Shown here: positions 44,282 to 53,923 of the stretch, piece by piece | How the letters are laid out: each line of letters starts with the position of its first letter | Position numbering within the stretch: position 1 is the first letter of the stretch | Assembly (NCBI GenBank): GCA_028277515.1 | Contig: JANQGC010000146.1 | Coordinates: 1-64,000, forward strand | Length of the DNA stretch: 64,000 nucleotides | DNA from: Anaerolineae bacterium | Lineage (GTDB): Bacteria; Chloroflexota; Anaerolineae; Promineifilales; Promineifilaceae | Direction: 5' to 3' | The notes under the pieces: generated by a model | What the model was told of the DNA's origin: nothing | Databases searched by the model: none | Seen by the model: only the letters and a program-made list of their open reading frames with translations | Translations under genes and position numbers: made by a program

Positions 44282-45559
44282 ATGAAACAATCGGTTAAAC
44301 AAATAAAAATTGCTTACTTTGCAGTTATGGCACTTACCTGGTTTTCCGTTGCTCTACCACTGCCTATTGTTGTCTTGTTCATGCAGTCAAGAGGACTTGA
44401 TCTACTACAAGTGGGCATCGTTATGGGCGTTTATTCTCTTGTGATCGTGCTGCTTGAGCTGCCGACAGGTGGGCTGGCCGATGCCATCGGCCGGAAAACA
44501 ACGTCCGTCCTGGCCCAAATCATCAACCTTGCTTCCGCTATCATAATGATTCTGTCATTCTCCTTTGAAGGCTTCCTTTTCGTGATGATTCTGATGGGGA
44601 TTGCACGCGCCCTTTCCTCCGGGGCGCTTGATGCCTGGTTTGTTGATAGTTTGCAGGCGGCCGATTCAGATATCGATATTCAGCCCCCGCTGGCTCAGGC
44701 CGGAACGGTGACCTTAATAGCCCTTGGACTGGGCACACTCACCGGTGGTTTTTTGCCCGATCTATTTCGCGGTTTAGGGCTTGAAGGGTCAAGTTTGATC
44801 ACGCCTTTTTCCACAACGCTGATTTTATCTGCCGTGATTAAGACAATCACCATCATAGTGACCTTGCTTGCCGTGAAGGAACCGCGTTCGAGTGCGCAAT
44901 CAAAAACAAATTGGCGCGATGAGTTCATGCAAGTACCTCAAATCATCAATGAGGCGGTTAAGTTAACGTCTGGCAGCTCTGTCTTGCTCCTGCTAATGGG
45001 AGCAGCCCTGGTGGGAGGATTCATTTTAACGGCCGCCGAGACCTTCTGGCAGCCACATTTTGCCAATATCCTTAATGATGGCGAAAGTAATAGCTGGATT
45101 TTTGGAATAATTATGGCCGTAAGTTTTCTTGCCGGTGTTGGCGGCAACCTGGCCTCAGTTCCCTTAAGTCGTTATTTAGGCAAGCGTTATGCTTGGGTGG
45201 CTTTCCTGGCCCGTGCCGGGCAGGGGGTTGCCTTCATATTACTGGCCACGCAGTTGACCATCCTTCCGGCTGCTATTGGCTTTTGGTTTTTCTATTTAAA
45301 TCTGGGCATGATCAATTCACCCCATGAGACGCTTGTCAACAGAGAAATTCCCTCTGCCAGGCGCTCAACGATGCTCTCGGTACAATCGCTGGTCAGCTAT
45401 ATAGGCGGATTTCTAGGAAGCATTTTGATTGGTTGGATTTCTGAGAGCTGGTCGATCAGTCTTGCCTGGATTGTAGCCGGAGGGCTTTCAATGGTATCAT
45501 TATTATTTTATTTGCGGGTAGCAACACTCCTTAATAAACGGAAGCAAACCAATGAGTAA
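44282..45559 (+). CDS. Major facilitator superfamily transporter
   Basis: 425 residues with twelve predicted membrane helices. N-terminal half carries the family motif between helices 2 and 3 (E-L-P-T-G-G-L-A-D-A-I-G-R-K). Substrate not deducible. It overlaps the GntR regulator gene by 8 nt, so the two form an operon and the regulator likely controls the transporter. Confidence 0.88.
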   Translation: MKQSVKQIKIAYFAVMALTWFSVALPLPIVVLFMQSRGLDLLQVGIVMGVYSLVIVLLELPTGGLADAIGRKTTSVLAQIINLASAIIMILSFSFEGFLFVMILMGIARALSSGALDAWFVDSLQAADSDIDIQPPLAQAGTVTLIALGLGTLTGGFLPDLFRGLGLEGSSLITPFSTTLILSAVIKTITIIVTLLAVKEPRSSAQSKTNWRDEFMQVPQIINEAVKLTSGSSVLLLLMGAALVGGFILTAAETFWQPHFANILNDGESNSWIFGIIMAVSFLAGVGGNLASVPLSRYLGKRYAWVAFLARAGQGVAFILLATQLTILPAAIGFWFFYLNLGMINSPHETLVNREIPSARRSTMLSVQSLVSYIGGFLGSILIGWISESWSISLAWIVAGGLSMVSLLFYLRVATLLNKRKQTNE

Positions 45560-46367
45560 AGCACCCCGGTTTTCCAACCGGATTCAAAAACAGACACTGG
45601 CTGAGCAGGTCGCCTTAACTCTTGAAGAAGCTGTTCTGGAAGGTGAGTGGGGGGTGGGTGAAGCGCTGCCACCTGAACCGGAACTGGCGCAATCTTTTGG
45701 TGTTAGCCGCGCGGTTGTTCGTGATGCTACGCGGATGTTGGCCGCTCGCGGGCTGGTCCAGGCCCACCACGGCCGTGGCGTTTTTGTTACCGAGTCACAA
45801 GCGGAAGCTTTCGGTTCCGCGTTACTGCTGGCGCTACGGAGAAACGAGGCTACCGTTTGGGATGTCGAGCAATTTGAACAAATGGTTTTCCCTCAAGTGT
45901 GTGCGCTGGCTTCAACGGCGGCGACTGACGCCGATCGATCTGAAGTCAAAGCATTGGGTGAGGCATATATTGAAATTTTTAGTCAAAGCCTTCGAGCGAG
46001 TTGGCATGAGGAAGATGCTCAAGAAGAGGATTGGGAGCCTAATCATGAGGCTTTCATCGCTTTTATTCACGCTGTGTTCGACGCCACACACAATAAAGTT
46101 TGGCAGCTTTTAGCCGGCCCTCTTCTGCGCTTACGCAGCCTACGTCATTGGGATGATTCAGATATTGAACTGGACATGGCCATTAAATTTGAAAGGGCAT
46201 TTGTGGATACGGTTGTTGCCGCCCTTGCTGCAGATAATCCTCAAGAAGCACAGCAAATGGTTGCTAAATTGATGCTGCTGCCGGCCAAAGCCGAGGAGGC
46301 CATGAAGAAGACGGCTGTCGGCGAAATCCCTATCATTTCTGTTTCTCGAGAGTGGAATAGAGCTTAA
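45552..46367 (+). CDS. GntR/FadR-type transcriptional regulator
   Basis: 271 residues. N-terminal winged helix: L-E-E-A-V-L-E-G-E-W-G-V-G-E-A-L-P-P-E-P-E-L-A, V-S-R-A-V-V-R-D-A-T-R-M-L and L-V-Q-A-H-H-G-R-G-V-F-V. The helical C-terminal domain (about 95-235) is FCD-like and would bind an organic-acid effector. Overlaps the MFS gene. Candidate for controlling local operators, though its binding site is not known. Confidence 0.87.
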   Translation: MSKAPRFSNRIQKQTLAEQVALTLEEAVLEGEWGVGEALPPEPELAQSFGVSRAVVRDATRMLAARGLVQAHHGRGVFVTESQAEAFGSALLLALRRNEATVWDVEQFEQMVFPQVCALASTAATDADRSEVKALGEAYIEIFSQSLRASWHEEDAQEEDWEPNHEAFIAFIHAVFDATHNKVWQLLAGPLLRLRSLRHWDDSDIELDMAIKFERAFVDTVVAALAADNPQEAQQMVAKLMLLPAKAEEAMKKTAVGEIPIISVSREWNRA

Positions 46368-46381
46368 GTAAACATTCGAAA

Positions 46382-46441
46382 GGTTTGTCAATTTTTATTT
46401 TCTTGTATCTCTGGAAATCCCACAGAAAAAATTGACAAACC
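46382..46441. terminator. Bidirectional terminator between convergent genes
   Basis: Perfect 15-bp inverted repeat GGTTTGTCAATTTTT (46382-46396) and AAAAATTGACAAACC (46427-46441) with a 30-nt spacer, between a plus-strand and a minus-strand gene. T/A runs are present on both sides. Confidence 0.75.
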
Positions 46442-46461
46442 CAATGAATTTTGAAGATGTT

Positions 46462-47970
46462 TTAGACATTCCGCCAGGCGTCAAGTTCGAGCCAGGGATC
46501 GGGTTGTTTGGTGTGCCGGCCACCATCGGGCACACGGCCGTTTAGCCGCTTGCCCCCACCTTGCAGCATCTCAAATACGGCCGCGGCTAACCAGGCGTCT
46601 TGATCTTCCATTTCTTGCTGTGGCCAATCTGCCATATGCTGCTCCAGGTATTTCGTGACGGTATTCCCCTTTCGGAAGTGGAGTTCTCTCAAGATGGCCA
46701 GTAAGTAATTCAGATTGGTTGTTACGCCCAGGACAATCGTATCTTCTAAAGCAACAATCATCTTATCTAGCGCTTCAGAGCGATCACGCCCCCAGGTGAT
46801 GATCTTGGCCAGCATCGGATCGTAATAAGGCGTGACTTCAGAGCCGGATGTGATACCTGTATCAACGCGGATGCCGGGGCCGGAAGGCGGACGGAAAAAC
46901 GTGATTGTTCCTATAGAGGGAATAAAGTTTTGTGCGGGATCTTCGGCATAGAGTCGACATTCGATAGCGTGTCCTCGCTGCTGCAAATCTTCTTGGGAGA
47001 AAGGAAGCGCTTCTCCGGCAGCAACCCGAATTTGCCATACGGCCAGATCAAGCCCGCAGACCAGTTCCGTCACCGGATGCTCGACTTGCAGCCGGGTGTT
47101 CATTTCCAGGAAATAGAAGCGGCCGTTTTCGTCAACAATAAATTCAACGGTTCCCGCGTTTTCGTAGTGAGATGCCTGGGCCAGGCGCACGGCCGCTGAG
47201 GCGATTTCCTGTCGTAGGTCATCCGATTGGATTGCCGGGGCCGGACTTTCCTCAATGATCTTTTGATGGCGGCGTTGGATGGAACATTCTCGCTCAAAGA
47301 GATGCACGACATTGCCTTGGCTGTCACCCAAGATCTGGATTTCTATATGGTGTATTTCAGTGAAGTATTTTTCAATTAGAATATGATCGTCACCAAAGGA
47401 GGATAATGCTTCGTTGCGCGCGAACTGTAAAGCGCCGGCAAATTCATCTTCCGCCCAAACCACGCGCATCCCTTTACCCCCACCCCCGGCGCTGGCTTTG
47501 ATCAACAGTGGGTAGCCGATCTCATTTGCGGAGGCGATCAATTCCTCTTTGGATTTTCCCGCGCCATCTAAGCCAGGGACGATGGGCACACCGGCGTCGT
47601 GGGCCAGATTTCTGGCTGCGGCTTTACTGCCCATCATGCGCATCGCTTCTGCGCTGGGGCCAATAAAAATAATGCCTTGTTCGTCACAGGCAGCGGCGAA
47701 TGTGGGGTTTTCGCTTAAAAAGCCGTAACCTGGATGAATAGCATCCGCACCGCTCTGGTTGACAACGTGAAAAATAGCCTCCTGGTTGAGATATGTTTCG
47801 CCGGCGGTCATTCCCTTTAAAGGATAGCTTTCATTGGCAGCTAGGACCCAGGGTGCGCCCTGGTCAGCCTCGGAAAATATGGCTACGGAAGGAATGCCTA
47901 GCTCCCGGCAAGCAGAAAAGATGCGTTGGGCAATTTCGCCACGGTTGGCGACAAGGATCTTTTTAATCAT
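46462..47970 (-). CDS. Biotin carboxylase (acyl-CoA carboxylase subunit)
   Basis: 502 residues from ATG 47970 (GAGG nine nt upstream). ATP-grasp carboxylase: I-L-V-A-N-R-G-E-I-A-Q-R-I at the start, A-S-A-G-G-G-G-K-G-M-R-V-V, E-F-I-V-D-E-N-G-R-F-Y-F-L-E-M-N-T-R-L-Q-V-E-H-P-V-T-E. Carboxylates biotin on a carrier using ATP and bicarbonate. About 50 residues longer than AccC at the C-terminus, but without a biotin attachment M-K-M. No carboxyltransferase or carrier gene nearby. The start region carries AAATTGGACCAATCT. Confidence 0.9.
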   Translation of the reverse strand: MIKKILVANRGEIAQRIFSACRELGIPSVAIFSEADQGAPWVLAANESYPLKGMTAGETYLNQEAIFHVVNQSGADAIHPGYGFLSENPTFAAACDEQGIIFIGPSAEAMRMMGSKAAARNLAHDAGVPIVPGLDGAGKSKEELIASANEIGYPLLIKASAGGGGKGMRVVWAEDEFAGALQFARNEALSSFGDDHILIEKYFTEIHHIEIQILGDSQGNVVHLFERECSIQRRHQKIIEESPAPAIQSDDLRQEIASAAVRLAQASHYENAGTVEFIVDENGRFYFLEMNTRLQVEHPVTELVCGLDLAVWQIRVAAGEALPFSQEDLQQRGHAIECRLYAEDPAQNFIPSIGTITFFRPPSGPGIRVDTGITSGSEVTPYYDPMLAKIITWGRDRSEALDKMIVALEDTIVLGVTTNLNYLLAILRELHFRKGNTVTKYLEQHMADWPQQEMEDQDAWLAAAVFEMLQGGGKRLNGRVPDGGRHTKQPDPWLELDAWRNV

Positions 47971-47983
47971 GATCGATTTCCTC

Positions 47984-47998
47984 AAATTGGACCAATCT
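47984..47998. repeat. AGATTGGTCCAAT palindrome before the biotin carboxylase gene
   Basis: AAATTGGACCAATCT lies 14 nt upstream of the ATG, adjoining the ribosome site. The same palindrome occurs at 58295-58311 and as a long hairpin at 62541-62573. Confidence 0.45.
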
Positions 47999-48803
47999 AA
48001 ATTACGTTTTTTGTGAGCCACTGTTGGGCGAAATCAACAGCCGTCCTTTGGTCGAAGAGCCGGCTTTCAGCCGCACCAATTTTGCCAATATTTGTTTCAA
48101 CTGCTCTTTCAAAAGCGCGCCCAATTTCAGGAAAGGTCTCATCATCAAAATCGACATCAGGAAATTCTTTCCAGGTGCGGCGGCCATTTTCCAGCCAGGG
48201 AGCGCCTGAAATCATTTGTGGCGGATCGGATACCCGGTATTCTGCCAGGTGAAAAGAAGTATTGCTATCATGGCCAACGCCTAACAGCAGAACGCTTCCT
48301 CCAAGATCGTATATTCGAGCCAGCGGTGATTTCTCACCCAGGGAATAAGCCAGGGAGTGATTTTCTGTTATCGTGCGTGCCTCTTTTCCCCAGGCGGCAA
48401 AAGACATCTGGGGATGAGCGCTGCGCAAAACGGAGGGCCAGGTACGAAAAAGTTCGGCTATATATCCCATGCCACGGGTGGGCGTGCGTTGGGGATCAAA
48501 AAGAGGCATTGTCCGGCGGATGGTTTCTTGCCAGGCTTTGGGCACGGGCGGGTTTTCCCAGGCTGCGGGATCGGAATAGTCGGAGGAATGGGCCGGCATA
48601 ACCAGAGTACCGCTTGGGGTTAGAACATCAATCAGCGCCTGTATGATGGTGACCGGACCACCATTAACCCATCCGATGGCACTTAATGAAGAATGGACTA
48701 AAAGAATCATGCCCGGAGAGACACCCAACTGACGCAGATCGCCCGAAATGCTCTCCCTCGTACCCGGTTCGCTTACCTTAGCAACTGTTTTTTGCTCACT
48801 CAT
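47997..48803 (-). CDS. Aminoglycoside N(3)-acetyltransferase-like protein
   Basis: 268 residues. AAC(3)/Antibiotic_NAT fold: L-L-V-H-S-S-L-S-A-I-G-W-V-N-G-G, L-V-M-P-A-H-S-S-D-Y-S-D-P, M-G-Y-I-A-E-L-F-R, A-W-G-K-E-A, S-P-L-A-R-I-Y-D-L-G-G, L-L-G-V-G-H-D-S-N-T-S-F-H-L-A-E. All the family's substrate and acetyl-CoA contact residues appear. It is the chromosomal kind that often has an unknown physiological role; resistance is not certain. Flanked by carboxylase and hydratase genes on the same strand. Confidence 0.9.
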   Translation of the reverse strand: MSEQKTVAKVSEPGTRESISGDLRQLGVSPGMILLVHSSLSAIGWVNGGPVTIIQALIDVLTPSGTLVMPAHSSDYSDPAAWENPPVPKAWQETIRRTMPLFDPQRTPTRGMGYIAELFRTWPSVLRSAHPQMSFAAWGKEARTITENHSLAYSLGEKSPLARIYDLGGSVLLLGVGHDSNTSFHLAEYRVSDPPQMISGAPWLENGRRTWKEFPDVDFDDETFPEIGRAFERAVETNIGKIGAAESRLFDQRTAVDFAQQWLTKNVI

Positions 48804-48829
48804 AGATGTTGTTTTGTTGTTTGAAAATC

Positions 48830-49636
48830 CTACCTACCATCTCCATTTCGCCACGCCGGCTCACGCTTTTCCAGAAAAGCATTCATTCCCTCACGGCCTT
48901 CGGCCGAGGCCCGGCGTTGGGCGATTAGCCGTGTGGTGTAGTCTCTGCATTCCAATTTTGGCCGGCGGCTTACGGTGCGAATAAGCTTTTTGGCGGCCGC
49001 TTGAGCGCCGGGAGCCGCTTGCAGGAGTTGCTGTACCCGCTCGTTAACTTTTTGGTCCAATTCCTCTTCAGGAACGACTTGTTGGATAAGCCCAATTTCC
49101 TGGGCGTATTCAGCACTAAATCTTTCCCCGGTCAGGAAAAGAACGCGGCCGTTTCCCTCGCCAATTTTAGACAAAACAAATGGCGCGATCACCGCGGGCA
49201 CAAGCCCCAACAAAACCTCGCTAAAACTAAACTTGGTCCGGTCGGCGGCAATGGTGATGTCGCAGCAGCTCACCAGGCCCATACCCCCGCCGATTGCCGC
49301 GCCATTGATGCGTCCAATAACCGGTTTTGGGCATTCGTCGATGGCTTGCATCAAATCAAAGATCGCTTCAGCGCCGGCCAGGTTTTGCTCTTGATCCATG
49401 TCGGCCGCCGCGCGCATAGAGGAGAGATCGGCGCCGGCGCAAAAGGAACGGCCGTTGCCGGTCAAAATAACAACCCGCACATCATTCCTATCCAGCAATT
49501 GTTGAAAGACGGTGGTCAATTCCCGGATCATGGGTGGATTGAGTGCATTATGCAGTTCCGGACGGTTCAAGGCCACCGTTAAAACATGGCCTTCTTGCGT
49601 GGTTAGTACGGGGTTTTGTTGGTTCTCTTCACTCAT
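48830..49636 (-). CDS. Enoyl-CoA hydratase/isomerase family protein
   Basis: 268 residues from ATG 49636 (GGAG eight nt upstream). Crotonase fold: A-L-N-R-P-E-L-H-N-A-L-N at the start, oxyanion-hole G-R-S-F-C-A-G-A-D-L-S-S-M and A-A-I-G-G-G-M-G-L. The position of the catalytic acid is L-L-G-L-V-P-A. Probably acts in fatty acid or branched-chain acyl-CoA degradation. Confidence 0.9.
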   Translation of the reverse strand: MSEENQQNPVLTTQEGHVLTVALNRPELHNALNPPMIRELTTVFQQLLDRNDVRVVILTGNGRSFCAGADLSSMRAAADMDQEQNLAGAEAIFDLMQAIDECPKPVIGRINGAAIGGGMGLVSCCDITIAADRTKFSFSEVLLGLVPAVIAPFVLSKIGEGNGRVLFLTGERFSAEYAQEIGLIQQVVPEEELDQKVNERVQQLLQAAPGAQAAAKKLIRTVSRRPKLECRDYTTRLIAQRRASAEGREGMNAFLEKREPAWRNGDGR

Positions 49637-49654
49637 CAATCAAACTCCCATAAA

Positions 49655-49694
49655 AATATCCCTCTGCCCGTTTAAGAACGGAGAGAGGGATATT
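49655..49694 (-). terminator. Terminator of ftsH
   Basis: AATATCCCTCT pairs with AGAGGGATATT, and inside it CCGTT pairs with AACGG around TAAG. On the minus strand a run of T follows. Confidence 0.75.
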
Positions 49695-49729
49695 AAGTCA
49701 AAAATGGTTGCAGGGCAATCCTGAAATGA

Positions 49730-51679
49730 TCAGGTTATCTTGCCTAATGTGTGCTCTTCGGTTAGGGGTTCGTCAATTGAATCCTCATCACTTACAGCCG
49801 GTGCGGTAGGGACCTGGCCGTTGTTTTTGGCCGGCTCATTCATCAATTTTTCAAACTCGGCACGGTCCAAAGTCTCAATCTCCATCAGGGCGTTGGCCAG
49901 ATTGACCATTTTGTCATAATTCTCGCGAATGATGGTTAACGCATTGGCATAGCTTTCTTCAAGAATGCGTTTTACTTCGTCGTCAATAGCCTTGGCGGCT
50001 TCTTCGCTGTAATCGCGCCCGCCACCGAAATAACCGTATTCACGTCCCACGAAGGGGTTGCCGGAACCACGGCCGTAGGTGGGCAGCCCTAAGATATCGG
50101 ACATGCCATATTCCATAACCATGGCGCGTGCGGTTTGGGTCGCTTGCTGAAGATCGTTGGATGCCCCGGTGGTGATGCGGCCGAAGAAAATTTCTTCTGA
50201 GGCGCGACCACCCAAAGCCATCGTGATCCGATCCAGGAAAAATTCTCGGCTGACCACAAACCGATCCTCAGGCAGCGGCATCACATAACCACCGGCCTGA
50301 CCGCGAGGCACAATGGTGATTTTTTGTACAGGGTCGGTATGCGTCAAGAAAAAGCTAACGACTGCATGCCCAGCCTCATGATAGGCAACGGTTTCTTTAT
50401 CTTCTTCGCTCATCACCCGGCTTTTTCGTTCCGGTCCCATGATCACCCGGTCAAAAGCATCCTGGAATTCGAGAAGACCAATCGTGCGCCGGTCACGACG
50501 GGCTGCAAAAATGGCCGCTTCGTTAATCAAGTTTTCCAAATCGGCTCCTGAAAAACCGGCCGTCAACCGGGCCATATCAGAAAAATCAACCTCACTGGAG
50601 ATTGGCTTGCCGCGAGCATGAACCGCCAGGATTTTTTCCCGGCCACCCACATCAGGCAGATCCACAAAGACCTTACGGTCAAAACGTCCCGGGCGAAGAA
50701 GGGCGGGGTCTAGAACATCGGCGCGGTTGGTAGCGGCCATGACAATGATATTTGTGTCATTATCAAAGCCATCCATCTCAACCAGGATCTGATTCAAGGT
50801 TTGTTCCCTCTCATCATTTCCACCGCCTAAACCGGCGCCGCGCTGACGTCCAACGGCATCAATTTCATCAACAAACACAATCGAAGGGGCGCTCTGTTTG
50901 GCTTTTTCAAAGAGATCGCGGACTCGACTGGCACCAACGCCAACAAACATTTCTACAAACTCAGAGCCTGAAATGTGGAAAAAAGGCACGCCTGCTTCTC
51001 CGGCAACGGCCCTTGCCAGTAATGTTTTTCCTGTGCCTGGAGGGCCGACCATGAGCACACCACGGGGAATGCGCGCGCCAACCTGAACAAACTTCTCTGG
51101 TTCGCGCAGAAATTGGACGACCTCCACAAGATCTTGTTTAGCTTCTTCGACCCCGGCCACATCATCAAAGGTTACAGTGGGCCGGTTGCCCTCGTTCAGG
51201 TTTTTCGCTTTACTGCGACCAAAGCCAAATATGCTGTTGCCGCCGCCGCCTTGCATTTGCCGGAAGCCGCGTGTAAATATCCAAATCAACAGTAAAACCG
51301 GGCCAATGGTTATCAAGATTGTAAGCAGACTGTTCCATGCCGATTGATCGTTATTAATCCATTCGACATTGTTTTCAGCCAGCACCTCTTCGGTGATGCC
51401 AAAATAAGTCAATACATCTTCGGGGCTACTGCGATTGTCGAATGTGGTGCCGACTTCACTGCCATCCGTCTTGGTTAGCGTCATATTGTTCCCGGTTATG
51501 GTAATTGTTTCTACCTCACCGGATTCAATCATGGCCATAGCCTCATCCAAACCGATCTGGTCCGGGCCGCTAAATCGTCCGCTTAACCACAATTGTAGAC
51601 CCAATATAATGGCGAAAATCCCCAAAATCCATGCCCATGTCGGGATATTCGGGCGACTGCCAGTGGGTTTCTCTTCCAT
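49730..51679 (-). CDS. ftsH: ATP-dependent zinc metalloprotease FtsH
   Basis: 649 residues. Two membrane helices (about 13-31 and 117-136) enclose an extracytoplasmic domain. AAA+ domain with Walker A G-P-P-G-T-G-K-T (212-219), Walker [11 protein letters not shown] and second region of homology ([17 protein letters not shown]). Zinc site H-E-A-G-H in the C-terminal protease domain. Degrades membrane and regulatory proteins. C-terminal tail acidic and not conserved. Confidence 0.97.
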   Translation of the reverse strand: MEEKPTGSRPNIPTWAWILGIFAIILGLQLWLSGRFSGPDQIGLDEAMAMIESGEVETITITGNNMTLTKTDGSEVGTTFDNRSSPEDVLTYFGITEEVLAENNVEWINNDQSAWNSLLTILITIGPVLLLIWIFTRGFRQMQGGGGNSIFGFGRSKAKNLNEGNRPTVTFDDVAGVEEAKQDLVEVVQFLREPEKFVQVGARIPRGVLMVGPPGTGKTLLARAVAGEAGVPFFHISGSEFVEMFVGVGASRVRDLFEKAKQSAPSIVFVDEIDAVGRQRGAGLGGGNDEREQTLNQILVEMDGFDNDTNIIVMAATNRADVLDPALLRPGRFDRKVFVDLPDVGGREKILAVHARGKPISSEVDFSDMARLTAGFSGADLENLINEAAIFAARRDRRTIGLLEFQDAFDRVIMGPERKSRVMSEEDKETVAYHEAGHAVVSFFLTHTDPVQKITIVPRGQAGGYVMPLPEDRFVVSREFFLDRITMALGGRASEEIFFGRITTGASNDLQQATQTARAMVMEYGMSDILGLPTYGRGSGNPFVGREYGYFGGGRDYSEEAAKAIDDEVKRILEESYANALTIIRENYDKMVNLANALMEIETLDRAEFEKLMNEPAKNNGQVPTAPAVSDEDSIDEPLTEEHTLGKIT

Positions 51680-51857
51680 ATCAAATACTCCTAGATATTC
51701 ATCAGACGGATCTGCTCCGCGAGGAAAGACCGACTTTCATTTTAATTTTTACCATTTGCTGACCTAGATTCCAAGCCCCAGAACCGTTTCTTATGCAAAT
51801 CTAACTACAAAAAATGGACACTGATTGCCGATTAATCCTTTCCAATGAAGGCATTTG

Positions 51858-51885
51858 TTGACAAATTATAACTTAGACGTAATAT
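51858..51885 (+). promoter_or_regulatory. Promoter of the regulator gene, probably leaderless
   Basis: TTGACA (51858-51863), a 16-nt spacer and TAATAT (51880-51885). The -10 overlaps the first possible ATG (51884), so transcription would start at about 51892, right at a second in-frame ATG (51893). This suggests a leaderless mRNA starting there. Confidence 0.5.
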
Positions 51886-53869
51886 GGCATCCATGGAGGC
51901 CAAAGCATATCCTGTTGACCTAAGAATGCTGGCCGACATCTGGCAAGCATTTGTCACCACTGGGAAAATAAACAGCCGGCAATTGGCCCGGCTTGACCCC
52001 ACAGTGCTGCAATCCTGGCGGCGCTGTATGCCACGCCTGAACCCATGGGCGACCTCTCGATTGTATGTAGCCCAGGGCAGTGGATTGGAATCCGTTTTAC
52101 GCACACAAGCGGAATTGATTTCGGTTGGCATGCCCGTCATTGAGGATATTCACCAATTTGTTGAAGGCTCAAACTGCGCCATTCTGTTATCCGATGGATC
52201 GGCACGGATTATCGCTGTAGGTGGAGATAAATCGGCCGTGCGCCATACTGAGTCCCTGCACCTGGGATTGGGATCTTATTGGTCCGAAGGGCAGCAGGGA
52301 ACAAACGCCTTGGGGCTGGTACTTGTCAATGCTATGCCGGCTCAAGTTGTTGGTGCTGAACATTATCTTGAACTTTACCATCAATTTACGACCAGCGCAG
52401 CACCTGTTCATGATATACACGGCCGAATTATTGGTTTGTTGGCTATCGTTGGCCGGGCTGAGGATGCCAATTCCCATACCCTTGCCCTGGTGATGTCCGC
52501 CGCCCGCGCGATCAGCAACCAACTCCAGACGAACTGGTCTTTACAAGAAGCCAATCAACGCCTCAACGAAGTGCATGCGGTGATGAGTACGATTTCCGAG
52601 GGTGTTATTTCCTGGGATGATGAGGGGAAAATCAACCACGTCAATAACCAGGCCGGGGTTATGTTGGGAATAAATCCAGCAATCATTATGGGCCAACCAG
52701 TTGAAAGGGCGCTAAATGTTCCCACGGCCATTCAAAATGCCATCCAAAATGGGCAAGAAATACGTGATGTTGAGGTCAATTTCCAAATTAATGGTCATGG
52801 TACGCGTTCGATGGTCACCTTGCGTCCGATTATTGATGCTGCGAACGTGAGTGGATACATTCTTCTATTACGGCCGATCGAAGAAGTTCACCAGCTTGTG
52901 CAAAAGCAAGCCGGTTCTCATGCTTCGATTAGAGTTGACGATGTGCATGGAAAATCTACAGCAATGCGCCAGGTCATCCGCCAAATCCATATTGCCGCCA
53001 GGGGGTTGGCTCCGGTTTTATTGCAAGGTGAAGGGGGTGTCGGCAAGAATCACATCGCCCAGGCCATTCATAATGATAGTACGCGTGCCGGCAAACCTTT
53101 TTTAGCCATCAACTGCCGGGCCATTCCCCGTGAAATCATGGCCGGCGAACTGTTAGGTGAGGAAAATGAAGAAAGAATTCGGCCGAGCAAATTTGAGTTA
53201 GCTCATGGCGGAACCCTTGTGCTGGATCAGTTAGATTCACTTTCCCTGGAGATGCAGGCTGCATTATTGCAAGTTATTGAAACAGGTCACATCATGCGCA
53301 TAGGCGGTATCCATCCTATTCCTGTAGATGTGCGAATTATTGCTGCTACCTCTGTCGATTTGCAAAATCAGATTTCCGAAGGCAGTTTTTTGCCCCATCT
53401 TTTTTACCGTTTTGGCGTTTTTAATATCAAGATTCCTCCATTGCGCTACCGTGTAGAAGACATTCCTTTGTTGGTGGAGCGGATTCAAAAACGGGTTGGC
53501 CGGCAAGAGGGACAGGAAATTGACATTGATGAAGAAGTAATGGCCATTTTGTACCAATATCCCTGGCCGGGCAATGTGCGCGAATTGGAAAGTGTTCTGG
53601 AGCGGGCTATTCTTCAGTGCAACAATGGGGTCATCACCCCGGCCGATTTATCGGAAACAGTTCGGCAGGGGCGCGTGCTGGCGCTGGATTCTTTAAATCC
53701 TCTGCCCCTAATATCTTTAGCAGAGGCTGAACAAGAAGCGATTATCCGCGCCGGTTGGGCGCACAATGGCCGGGTCGTGGCTATGGCTCGCGATCTCAAA
53801 ATCGGGCGAACAACCTTGTGGCGGAAAATGAAACGATACAACATCTCCCCGGAACAGTTTAAAGTTTAA
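51884..53869 (+). CDS. Enhancer-binding-type AAA+ regulator without GAFTGA
   Basis: 661 residues (or from M4, given the promoter). GAF-like domain about 60-210, PAS about 230-340, AAA+ about 355-590, Fis-type HTH at the C-terminus (A-H-N-G-R-V-V-A-M-A-R-D-L-K-I-G-R-T-T-L-W). Walker A is G-E-G-G-V-G-K-N (382-389). The segment where GAFTGA should lie is replaced by L-L-G-E-E-N-E-E-R-I-R-P-S-K, and Walker B reads L-V-L-D-Q-L-D, with Gln for Glu. Family knowledge: GAFTGA contacts sigma-54. Inference: it cannot activate sigma-54 promoters and may regulate through sigma-70 or DNA binding. Confidence 0.85.
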   Translation: MASMEAKAYPVDLRMLADIWQAFVTTGKINSRQLARLDPTVLQSWRRCMPRLNPWATSRLYVAQGSGLESVLRTQAELISVGMPVIEDIHQFVEGSNCAILLSDGSARIIAVGGDKSAVRHTESLHLGLGSYWSEGQQGTNALGLVLVNAMPAQVVGAEHYLELYHQFTTSAAPVHDIHGRIIGLLAIVGRAEDANSHTLALVMSAARAISNQLQTNWSLQEANQRLNEVHAVMSTISEGVISWDDEGKINHVNNQAGVMLGINPAIIMGQPVERALNVPTAIQNAIQNGQEIRDVEVNFQINGHGTRSMVTLRPIIDAANVSGYILLLRPIEEVHQLVQKQAGSHASIRVDDVHGKSTAMRQVIRQIHIAARGLAPVLLQGEGGVGKNHIAQAIHNDSTRAGKPFLAINCRAIPREIMAGELLGEENEERIRPSKFELAHGGTLVLDQLDSLSLEMQAALLQVIETGHIMRIGGIHPIPVDVRIIAATSVDLQNQISEGSFLPHLFYRFGVFNIKIPPLRYRVEDIPLLVERIQKRVGRQEGQEIDIDEEVMAILYQYPWPGNVRELESVLERAILQCNNGVITPADLSETVRQGRVLALDSLNPLPLISLAEAEQEAIIRAGWAHNGRVVAMARDLKIGRTTLWRKMKRYNISPEQFKV

Positions 53870-53873
53870 TCGA

Positions 53874-53901
53874 AAGAAGCGCATCAAACGATGCGCTTCT
53901 T
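53874..53901. terminator. Bidirectional terminator between regulator and sigma factor
   Basis: Perfect 12-bp stem AAGAAGCGCATC/GATGCGCTTCTT with AAAC loop between convergent genes. Confidence 0.8.
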
Positions 53902-53923
53902 AGCTTTAATATTTAATCTGCGA

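Noticed and set aside
47997..48803. AAC(3)-type gene as an acquired resistance gene
   Set aside because: No mobile element flanks it and it sits among co-directional metabolic genes, so a chromosomal acetyltransferase of unknown role is more likely.
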